A program made the position numbers and the translations under genes. Source: Saccharina japonica (Eukaryota > Sar > Phaeophyceae > Laminariales > Laminariaceae). Taken from it: a stretch of 64,000 bases of DNA. This document shows, piece after piece, positions 49,401 through 59,900 of this stretch. Within the stretch, counting starts at the first letter, position 1. Every line of letters begins with the position of its first letter. The stretch spans positions 97,026-161,025 of the forward strand of contig MEHQ01002668.1 in NCBI GenBank assembly GCA_008828725.1, given 5' to 3'. The notes below the pieces were generated by a model. The model made no database searches and had not been told where the DNA came from. It saw only the letters and a list, made by a program, of their open reading frames with translations.

Positions 49401-50750
49401 GTGGCCTCCGTTTCCAAGCACCCTGCTCCTCGGTGAGTTGGAAATCAACCGGAGTTCGTTGCATTCGCCGAGGCTCTGGGGAACATATCGGGCAAGAAGT
49501 CGGGTTCAGAAGAGTATTACGTTACGAGACGCGCTCGAGTACATTCATTTGCGGGAAAACGGTCGTATTTCGCTGTTAATGGTCTCTACGTTATCCTAAA
49601 GAGGCCAGTAACACGCAGCCCGAAGGTGGCACAGCCGACCTCCCCTCCTACCCCCCCCCCCGACCGTGCCGAGTCACCCCGGGATGGGTTCGTGTCCTTC
49701 GCTCGTCATTAGTTTCTGGGGTTCTCTTCCATGCGATCTATGAGCTCTACTGTAGTAACGGTGGCAAATGTGGGGTGAGTCTTAGGCGACGGGTGTCGAG
49801 CTCTATTAAGACGAGCCCGTGCGCCGGGCCCTTTGAAATTGAAACGCTACCATATTAATAAAAGCTTAACGAACGAGGCAACGCAGGGTTCCTGAGCAAT
49901 AACTATACCAGGTGTGTTCGAGCGGCAGCTGGTTCCACCTTGTCATCCTCGACACACAGGGATGGACGGTCCGCTCTAGGAAGCACAAATTCTGACGCAC
50001 ATTGTTACGACAACATATAGCTTCGCAAACGCAACGAACACGACACTGCTCGTTATCGTAAGCCTCGGAAACCGCAAGCCTCGGAAACCGCAAGCCTCGG
50101 AAACCGCCTCAAGACGAGAATATACCCAGCCTATCGACCGGCGGTCAATTGCAACAAAATCTTCGCCACAACTATATCTACGTACGCAGACCATGAAATC
50201 GCAGAATGATCTCGCCGCGGGAAGGAGAAAAGCCGGTTAAGACTCTGATCCAATCCCAACGAGGTGCTTGCGCTTGTGTGTACAACACGCGGCACGCACT
50301 GGGACACGTTTCTCCACGTTTGTTGGGGCAATGTACGATTCTCAAACTAACGAGATACACCAGGAAGCTAGGAAGGCAATTACAAATCAGTAAGAGTGCG
50401 CGCGTGCGTACGTATAGCACCAGGCAGCGGGGGGGGGGGTGGCGGAGCTGACAACAACGAAGAAGGGGATATCGCCTGAAACAACCAACGGTGTCAAATC
50501 CCCCAAGATCGCGATTGAATCGTCAAATTCTACCATCCTCAAAAAAAGGAATATGCGGTCTATTAGGGCAACACCGTCCAAGCGTGGAAAAAACGTGTAC
50601 GAATAGTCCTCCAACAGTCGTTCTTGGGGTCGACTTCCTGAGGTGCTATATACGTGGAAACCACTCTCTCCTTACCTGTCCGGTGATCTTGAGGGTCGAG
50701 CCAACCCTGATATCAAGGGTGCCGTCAAGCTCCCACACCCCAGGCTCCAC
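43442..50750 (-). CDS. Gene C: right-handed parallel beta-helix (pectin-lyase-fold) protein
   Basis: Exons in order: 50676-50750, 49380-49475, 48823-48907, 48515-48729, 47270-47339, 46636-46731, 45297-45361, 44856-44959, 44137-44212 and 43442-43613. Phases agree for the first nine. A small exon is missing between the last two, because the last starts with one codon base. The joined product reads as beta-helix coils: VWELDGTLDIRVGSTLKITG, VLGNGGHVVIQDTQIYGW, QRVTITDNRRGIYAKGADVN, FDGLVVTGGS, and GIKISENRTIGGRGIYMANT followed by LEISGNTV. The alternating hydrophobic-polar pattern with Gly-Gly turns and Asn ladders is typical of the fold. The last exon ends in a natural stop after NANVCP. Such proteins include polysaccharide lyases and C5-epimerases, but no catalytic motif was identified. 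In-frame sequence just upstream of the first exon is hydrophobic (VSLVFIWVCLLP) and could be a signal peptide; no ATG was found, so the 5' end is open. It could in principle be continuous with gene B. Confidence 0.78.
44326..44769. mobile_element. MITE-like element with 53 bp terminal inverted repeats, in a gene C intron
   Basis: The left end (44326 on) and the right end (to 44769) are inverted copies over about 53 bp with three mismatches; key words are AACAGCCG, TTTTCCTAATTGAGAATT and CTTTCCGATGAGAATGAAAA. TA flanks both sides (44324-44325, 44770-44771), as expected for a Tc1/mariner-type target. The interior is non-coding. It lies between the 44856-44959 and 44137-44212 exons. Confidence 0.85.
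46318..46380. repeat. (AAC)n microsatellite
   Basis: AAC triplets with a few TAC interruptions, in a gene C intron. Confidence 0.9.
47852..47959 (-). CDS. Possible extra exon of gene C
   Basis: Downstream of a possible acceptor (ACGTCCAG) the minus strand reads CVPSSASDPVCVQESC and NNTASLAGYNTAGGFRTP with no stop. It lies between two accepted gene C exons that already join in phase. It is either an optional exon or chance; no convincing donor was found, so the low-coordinate end is approximate. Confidence 0.25.
50060..50107. repeat. 16 bp repeat, three perfect units
   Basis: AAGCCTCGGAAACCGC three times head to tail, in the first visible gene C intron. Confidence 0.95.
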
Positions 50751-51369
50751 CTGGGCACGTTGCGGGAGCAGGCATACCCAAATAAACACGAGACTAACTT
50801 CAATGATCGAATTACATAAAAACGTTCAGGACGTCGAAGGGGAGACCCTAATTCACACCTAAAATGGTTGGCAAGTAGGATCGCATGGTACAGTATATAT
50901 AAGGGAGGTAGGGGGGAGGCGCACTCATGTGTCGCTTGCCTTAGCCATTTGACCATTGACCACGGATTTCTTTCGAGACGGAGCACCGTTCCTACCCCAA
51001 AATAGAGACACCTCCAGCAGTTGGGCGCTCAATACGTGGTTTCCATATACTACAATACATAGAAACGTGTTGCTTATCTTGTCCCCTTCTTGTTTCGCCG
51101 CCTGTGGTCACCGTCTATATCCTAGGATAGCAACATTTTTCTCGCTACTATCTACTGTGGTGTACCAAACTGATCCATGTCCCATTCGTCTTTTTTCCTC
51201 ATCTCCTTCTCTAACATATCCATCTCCCACTATGTGAGTTATAAACAACTATACATTTAGGTAAACCGGGGTCGGTCGTTACGAGCGGACCGTAATACAG
51301 CTCTTCTTTGTGATAAAGGGCCCAGCATTCGATCGACAGCTTCGAAATAGCTTTTAGCTCTCCACGTTT

Positions 51370-53460
51370 TGCTGGCAGCAGCACGACTAGTCTATAGCCC
51401 GTACTTCAGGTTTGTCGGCAACGACGACAACGCACGGCAGAGCATGGCAGGCATTTCAAAAGTAGCAGCAGCAGCGCTTCGCTACCAACTGCTTCGCTGG
51501 AGACATCGTCAAACAGGTCATCAGACAGAGCTGATGATGTGCATCAGCAGCACAAGATCAACTGCTGCTGCGACAGCGCATGCCTCAGTAATGTGGTTGT
51601 GGGCGCGGGAGCTACGTGCAGCAGGGCGCGGGGGCTATGTGCAGCAGCAGCAGCAATGGGCGGAAGCAGCGGGCGCTCTGGTGCGCAACCACCACGACGT
51701 ACTGCCGTCGCTCGATGACCGGCATTTGTACAGCACAACCAGGGAGAGACACCAGCATACATACTATCAGATAGAAGAGCTCATGATGTATAGTTGCACA
51801 ATCAAGGCACAACCGGCTTTTTGTGGGTGTAGAGAGAGACACCATCATACAGACTATCAGGCAGAGCTCATGGCGTGCTGCTGCTGCTGCTGCTGCTGTA
51901 CTGCAGCACAAGAAGCACCAGTACTCAATCAACTTCTGCGACGGTAGCTCAGGCGGAAGATCATACGAGTATGCGTTTATTGCTACGCTGTTGCGGTACA
52001 AATCACAGATCATTAGTGGTGTAGTAGCGTACAGTAGTTTCTTGCCCGGTGAATGGATTGCTCTTTTTGGCACTTTCCGGAATTAGAGTTAATTATTCAT
52101 TTTCGGAGTTCGGGCACACGAAATAGGCTGCCGCTTTGTATTGTTTGTTGCTGCTCTGCTACTACTGCTGAGTTACTGCGTACGAAGGGGGCACAACCTT
52201 ACTACTGCTGTAATTTTCTTGCGTCGCACATCATTTGTACGGTTTGCTGTAAGGCTAGCATTTAATATACTGTAAAATTGCAACTCATCGTGGCCACACT
52301 AACACCCCCATACAACTGCAAGTTTTGGCGGACTAGCCCAAACTCGACGACACGCAAATTGTATTCGTGCAAGAATACCAACTGCCATCTTACAACCACT
52401 CCAAAGCACCAGGGAGAGGCACCAGCATACAGACTACCAGATAGAAGAGTTCATGATGTACAGTACCGGCCCGCTCATAAGAAACCAGAAATCGGGCTTA
52501 GGCTGACTTTCTTATTTGAGAAAGGGGTGTGTCCCACACTAACTTCAGTATAATAGCTGTCGACTTTCTTATTTCCCCGTAATGTTTAGGCTGAGTTTCT
52601 TGTGGGGCACTTTCATGTGAGAGGGCCGGTAGTGTACTGCTGTATAACCGGCATCTTGTGAGCGTGGAGAGAGACACCATCATACAGACCAGGCAGAGCT
52701 CATGATGTACTGCTGCACTGCAGCACAGCAAGCAGTACTAAATCGACCTCTGCGACGGTAGCTTGGGCGGAAGGAGTGTGGCTGCTGGGGCAGAACTACT
52801 ACATTGCGTGCTCGTATGCGTTCATACTGCTGTGTTGCTGCTGCTGTGCAGATCATAGACCGCCAGCCTCGTAGTACTGTAGCGTACAGTAGTTACTTGC
52901 CCGGTGAAGACATTTTTTTTTTACTTTCTATCTGCGCAATACGCACGCTTTTGTAATTATTTTACAGGAAATCGGGAAATCCACTGGAAATTCTCTGTAA
53001 AATAATAAAAGGTAAACAAGCCGTACGTACCCGTACGAAGTACGTTCCACAAGGTACGTGTCTCATACAATACGTACACCGCCTCTATGTACGAGGGCAA
53101 AGTGTTTTGTTGTCTTCCGATCTGATGAAAAAGCTGGTGGTACACATTGCCGACTCGTCCATGGACCACCACAGCAGTATAGGCTGCCGCTTTGTAGTGT
53201 TTGTTGCTGCTCTGCTACTACTGCTGAGGTGCTGTGTACTTCTCTTGCGTCGCCCGCTTTTGGACGGTTTACTGTATAGGCTAGCTTTTAATTAATTTAC
53301 TGTAGAATTGAAACCCCTTGTAGCCACACTACTACTGTAATCCCGCATACAACTGTAATTGTTGGCGGACTAGCCCAAACCCAACCACAAGCAAACTGTA
53401 TTCGTGCATGAACCAACTGCCATCTTACAACCACTCCAAAGGAAAGCCTTGTACTCTCCA
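51370..53460. repeat. Local CTG/CAG-rich repeat cluster between genes B and C
   Basis: GAGAGACACCATCATACAGA-type modules ending in GAGCTCATGATGTAC recur near 51490, 51737, 51830, 52408 and 52666. A longer block with TAGGCTGCCGCTTTGTA and TTGTTGCTGCTCTGCTACTA occurs at about 52120-52370 and 53175-53400. CTG and CAG tracts keep several frames open. No supported exon was found; the 5' exons of gene C may be nearby. Confidence 0.7.
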
Positions 53461-53798
53461 TTGTTTTTGTAAGGGTGGCTAAAATCAATTAGTTGACCAC
53501 AATGATGTGAATTGCAGTCATCCATCGCTTGTTTCTTGGTAAACGGTATCGGAGTAAGTGAACACTACTGTTCTGGGGTCTACCCGACGATTCAAGCCCA
53601 GGGTTGACGCTTTGCTACTCTTACATGGCGTGGCGCAACGGCCAACAGCTGGACTGCCAAAGAGGATACACCGAACGTCCCAACCTCACTCGCGGTCTGG
53701 TCGCCGGCGGAGGACCCAACTACTAGGATAGATGGGCGCCGATACGCGAAATATTAGATATATCGCGACTCCGCCCACGGACTTTCGACGGTGCTTAC

Positions 53799-53948
53799 TT
53801 GAGAGAGGACGTCGGTGATTTGTTTGCCTTCGAGATATGTCATCATCCTGGACATGTCCACACAGCCCCCTCCCTTCACTCTGAGCTTGCGAGAGCCTGA
53901 CAACCACCTCAAGTTTGCCTCTGCTTCGGTACCGCACGCCGTGATCCC
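53799..53948 (-). CDS. Gene B tail exon with Trp/Gly/Cys motif
   Basis: 150 bp, 50 codons, phase 0 at both ends, donor GTAAGC, acceptor CGAAACAG. It encodes NLRWLSGSRKLRVKGGGCVD. The pattern W....~i...GG.C+d recalls the QxW/beta-trefoil ricin-B type lectin repeat, but only one possible repeat is seen. The assignment is a suggestion; the exon could also be unrelated linker sequence. Confidence 0.6.
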
Positions 53949-56900
53949 CTGTTTCGTCGAAAAACAAAAAGCGCGATATGGTGCATTTGGGGAAAATGAG
54001 TGCCCATCGTCAGTTCCATCTCCTAAAAAAAGGTGCATACAGTTGCTACTGTATATACCAGGCATTTCTAAAGCACAGTTCCGTTCGGCACCTACTACAG
54101 TTTTCGTGTACGTAGAACCATATCATGTTCCTGGAAACGCACTTGCAAAAGTCAATACCTGATATACCACATGGAGAACTGGGCTCAATCTTCGATGCTC
54201 CGCACAGCCCCCTGGTTTCTCGCTCCTTGGTTGCACCCGACAATCAGCCTTGTACTGAACTATAACCATTCTGCGCTAATATGTCACTGTTTGACACTTC
54301 TCCTCGCGTGAATCGGGAACGAGTTTGCGAATCAACGGGCGACAGCCTGTTTCGTACAACGTCTGAATGGCTATAGTAGCATATTCGCGATACGGCAATG
54401 CCCTCGTTTGACCCATTCACCGATATATACGATACAACGCCAAAAATATATACTTCGTACAAAATTCAGCGAATTCAAGACATTATTGACCAGTTTTCAC
54501 CTTCGTTTGATTTGTCCCCAATGTACTGCGGACTTCATTCGTTGTGGGTGTGTGGTGGTGGTGGGGGGTACTCGATATCCATGCATGGCCGTAGTCGTAT
54601 TACCATAGACCCTCGTATCCCTACAATGCCAGGACGGAGCATGTCGGGTTTTCGCCGACCAGGCAGACATTGCTAGTACCAAGCGCGAAGCGCCGTGAGG
54701 TGTTCGGCGAGTCGTATGAAGGGTGGGCTGCATCCTACGAATAACCATTTGTGAGGGAGGGGGGGGGGCTCACCGACGGTTCACCAACGAGTGTAGCCCA
54801 GTGCGAAGTGAGCGTAGCGAAATCGTTGGCCTCCGTGACGTAAGCGTATCCGTAAGAAGCTGCGGCCATGTCAGCGACCACCGACTGGGGCACACGCATG
54901 AGGAGGATACACAGTTAGTTCAAATAGGCTCAGATGTGAGTGCTTGGAAACGCACGAGTTGTGGTTGGCAACCGCTACGGGTTCGAGTTGTGAGCAGCAG
55001 AATTCGGGTTGTCCTAACTACTGCTGCTGTAGTACCGAGGACTTTCGCGTAAGGCTGCGTAAATGAAATTGCTTTTTTTGCGAATATAAATAACTATCAG
55101 CCGTCATTCCAATTTAGCTAATAAGAGAAATGGAAAGCAACGTCATTGGAGACACAGATGGTATGAACACGGAACTACTGTACTCCCAGTATCCCCACGA
55201 TCGAACAGCAGCTTTAACACAGACTGACACGGTACAAGTAATATATAATGAGCATCTACAGCACACATAGTATGCCTGATGAGCATCGAACAGCTCAATT
55301 ACACGCAACAACAACAGTAGCGACAGTTAGCTCACTTGCGCAGAGGAGTCGCTAAAGCCCGTCATCATCACAGCCGAGCTGCTCCTCGGCCCCGCGGCGG
55401 GGGGGATATCGGTTGAGGTCGCACCGTCGACGACGGTGGCTACGATAACGCGCCCTAGCTGGAAAGAAACCTGGAGAGATCGTGGACAACAATAAATAGA
55501 TGCAGGAATAGGCGGTGCGGCGGGTTAAGCAATCGATGGATTTGATTCCGGTGGACCTTGGGTGGATGCGATTGAGCTACTGACTGCTGTAGAATGATCT
55601 ACCAGATGTTAGTATTATCCTCGGCATCCTTGACAATTTGTGTAGCATGAGCTTCAACATGGATCACTCAGAAACACTCCACTCCCAAAGAAGAAAGCCA
55701 CGGAAAGCAAAAAAAGAGCCCTCTGCACAAAGTTTGCTGTGCTCCCTCCTGTACCTACTACTTTCGGCTTGAGCTTTGACTAATACTCGGTTTGCTGTCC
55801 TTGCCAGGTATTGTGAGAATATGAACGCTGCCTGTAGATAGACTATAATTCCTTCGTCTTGAAAGGCCTATACACAGAGTCGGCGGTGGCATCGGTTGAC
55901 TCGTGTAAGTGTGATGCGTATACATGATGGCCACGCGCCTCTATCAGGCGCGAACGATGATCGAGCAACGGCATCGAAACGTATCTCACGGGTGTTTGAA
56001 ATACAACTCCTCCTGTCTTGCAGTATGTAGACCGTCTTTTTCACTCGAGAATCAGAAGGTATATCGTAGGTATGTTTTTGGTTGTTCACAGCCCCTAACG
56101 CACTGTAAAGACTGCACTGCCTTCAACCGGCTGTGCAAGGCAGTGAGAATCCCCGATGCCCTTGGATTTTCCATTCTTAGTGCGCTAAAGAGGAACGGAT
56201 TCTTCGAGCGGGAGATTTTTTCGTACGTGCTGTTATACGAGCATTCACCTTCATGCCAGACCTTACTGTAGTCGGAACAACATGCCATCCACAACCGATT
56301 TGATGCATTGGGGTGTGGCTTTTGGAAAGTAGTGAGCTCGGGGCCATGTGGATCAGGTTTACAGAAGAAATACACTTTAAAGTTTAGACATGTACAGTGC
56401 TGTAGGTACATTGCGTCGTGTAACTTTACGTCGTGTAACTGGTACGTATTCGCTGCGGACGTATCCGCACACTAGGTACTGTAGTGCGGCGTACGATAAA
56501 TTGGCGAAAACAAGAGCACGTTAATCGAACAGCCTCGACCAAAATGGTACTGTATATACTGCAGTAGTGGTGATCATGGGCGAGTTGATGAGACGAACAA
56601 AGTACTGGAGAGTACGACGCCCCCCTGTGAATGGGGTCGAGGCTAAACGATAGCCGACTGCAGCAGTATATACTGTGTCGTTCAAGTCCTCCTGATGTGT
56701 ACGTATGGTATCTTCAAACCTGAGTTTCGCGATTCTTCAAAACGATTTACAACCAACGACGACGGCGTCCTGAAATTCCACAGGCCCTTTGTCCCCAAGG
56801 GGGTATAACCCTCTTCCACTACGTACGTATGGAGTACCTGGTCCCAGTCGTTGTCGTAGAGGTACGCGTTTGTGCTCGCCGAGTTGTCTGCAGGCCTAAA

Positions 56901-59900
56901 CACAATCGTGCCGCCAGGTATCTTGAACTGCCGCAGGTTATGATACACGAGCATGAAAACGGATGCAGTCGAAACGTAAGGAGGGTGTGTGTATTGTGGT
57001 TGGGGTGGTGGGCGGGTGGTAGAGGGCAAGCGGGCGGGGGAATGGCAACAGGCGGAATAAGCTCGCAGTCCGGCAGCTTGAGCTGACGTGTCGTAGTACG
57101 AAGTATTACAGTAGTAGTCCTGTGTGTCGCGTGTTACAACCATGCTGCGTCCACATGCTGTGTTGCCAGGTGGCTGGCTTTCCTCTATACCAAAAGAAAC
57201 CATGACTGAGGTCTCTGTATGTGCTATTAATAGCACAACTTTAGGAGCGTTTTACTGTTGTAGTGGTCTACCAGAACATACTTGACGGGTGTACTGATGG
57301 ATGCACTCGAGAGCCGTATAGTGTATAGTGTGGTCAGCTATTTTTGTGAAAATGAGACCAGCTGGGATGCGCATACTCACAGAGTAGCGGGACCAGGAGC
57401 GGATCAAGCAGGAACGCAAGAAAAACCAGTCGGAAGGAAGCGTCACGGTATCATGCCGATATGTATACAGCAGCCAAGAGTCAACTGCACCTCCATCAGC
57501 GCCACCTTACATTAACAGAGCATATCGGTACCACATGAGAATGTCAGCATTCTATACGTAGACAACTGCGGTATAGCATGTGAACTTCAGACGGTTGCAG
57601 AGCTAATATAGTACCTGGGAATTGGCGTAAAGGTTGTTAATTTCGAGTTCACTGATGCCCGCTGTGTCGAAGTTGTCCACGTAGAAGCCACCACAGACCT
57701 CGGACACGTAAGAGCTGCCGAACAAGTTCGACAGCGGGGTCGTCACCGTGAGGCCAGCAGCATCCAAGTAGCACATAATCTTGTACCGTATTTTTTTTAA
57801 GCACGAGAGGGAGGCGGGACGGCAGGGAGAGCAGGTAAGGCGAGGCTTTAATCAAACTACGCCGCGGATATCATAAAAAGTGATTCGATCGCGGTGGTGA
57901 CGATAACACCTTCACGAGGAAGCTTCGAAAACGAAGAAGGATAAAAAACTGAATACTGCTGTACAGATAAGTAATATCCGGGTTTGCGTGGGCTCTGTGC
58001 TTGGGCACTCGATATATAGATATTGTTTTCACTTTCCAACCTCTGGCAGGGCAGTCTCTTCCGCTGACGTTTTGCCGTGGAGTCGGAGAATCCTTCAAGG
58101 TCGGTGAAGTTCTCGCGATATCACAAATGCCACATCGCGCTTTCCCCTAACTTATATATTCTACTGCACCTCTTCTTCCAAATGTTGCGAAGCGGAGAAT
58201 CCACGTTACGTCCTTCGCTGGCTGAGAAAAGAGGGAAAACGGAGGGCTTTTTTCTGGCTATGCATCTTCACGGACATGCCTCGCGCCTCGCGCAATCCGC
58301 CGCTAAATCAATGTGAGCCCGTTGACCGGCGCTGCACCAGTTCCTCTATGAATAGACCAAGTCGAGAACTATGGGTTGGGCTAACGGACAGGTTCAAAAT
58401 GCACGATTTTCAATTTTGTTTATACCTCGTAGAGCTGTGGGGGGGGCTGAAAGTTTCGCTTCGATTCGCGAGGAGAGCTGCCGTGCGCCGGCTTGTGATA
58501 TAACCATTCCTGCTGTGTTATTCGATTCCACATTGTGGTTACTGGTATAGGCATCGCTTGGTCGCAGGTATTCGATCATGATGAGTTTCCGTTGGGAAGG
58601 ATCGCGTGGGATGGACGTACGTAAAGGGTGACACGGCATACGGCAAGGGCCTTCTTTCGGGGGGCCTTGCGAGGACTCCGTTTCTACCGCTATGTTGGTA
58701 GTGCCCGGGAGTCGTACGACTTTCAGCGCATATCGTTTCCGCCTTGTTTGGCTGTGCGGTTTCGATACCAGGCAGAAAATTCTATGGAAACCAAGTCCTT
58801 CGTCGTTCTCCCATACCCGGTACATTGGTTGGCGTGTACTTTGAATCCCACCACTCGTGTTATCGACCGAATCAGTCCGCACAGAACGTGTCAAACGATT
58901 CAACATAGTAGTGCCGTTCACGCGCATTTAACGTTCTTTCGTGAGATATAACCCTTCCTCTTTGCATGACCCGCGGTAGAAACTTCGTGCTTCGTACCAC
59001 GCCACCCTCGTAAAAAAACTCGCTATATCTGCAACCAGCCCCTGTTAAAGTGCTGCTAGGACGGCAGAGTGTCACCGTCTTGATGGGGACGCGTGCTACG
59101 ACAAATGCCGCACTTTGTTTTGGCTAAAACTGTTTCTGAACGGTCGGGCTGCTCAGCCCAAAATCATCGGACTCTCAGTCTTGTGTTGCAATCCTTTTAA
59201 TAGTAGACTTCAGGTCATGGCGTTGCTCATCGGGTGGCACTTTCAATTTCCTCCAAAACCTCTGTTTCGGTGACGGACGGAGCGCTCCTCAAGTGAGGAG
59301 ATCAGAAAGAAAAAAAAAATGAGGCACCTCTATCGTAGCATGTCTCATGGCTGCATTTTGACCTGTGGCTGTTTGCTTTGCGCTCATGTTCGCAGCACCG
59401 AACAACATGTCGTGATATATCACCATACGATTCCAGTGTCAACCCGGAGGCAAATAAAGAGCAGGACCAACATCGATTATCTCACCCTCGCTCCAGCATC
59501 GCGCAGCGCCTCAGCCGCCGCCAGCATGGTAGCGTCGCTTGCATCGAGGACGACGGACACAACGTCACCGTAGTCGCTCTTCGACAGCACGTCCAACACA
59601 GGCGCAATCATGTCGGACACACCTGTCGAGTTCATGGAGTGCAGGTCGATTGGCTGATACACCACGGACAACGTTTTTGATCATGATGGGAAAAATAGGC
59701 TGAGAGATTGCTACACAATTCCTGGCGGTTGCCAAGTGAACAAGAGCTTCCGACGTTGATTTGTCAAACCCGCGTGCTAGTTTGCCCCAGTCTTCCACGC
59801 TACACGCACCGATGGCTATAGTTGGGGTTGTTGTTGTTGTTAGCATCGTGTGTCAATGCGATCTACGACATTGACCGATGCGATTTTGAGTGATACTTTG

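Noticed and set aside
55924-56271. 115-codon plus-strand frame and 119-codon minus-strand frame in the same place
   Set aside because: They lie in a gene B intron, overlap each other, and neither shows a family motif or fits the gene B phase chain.
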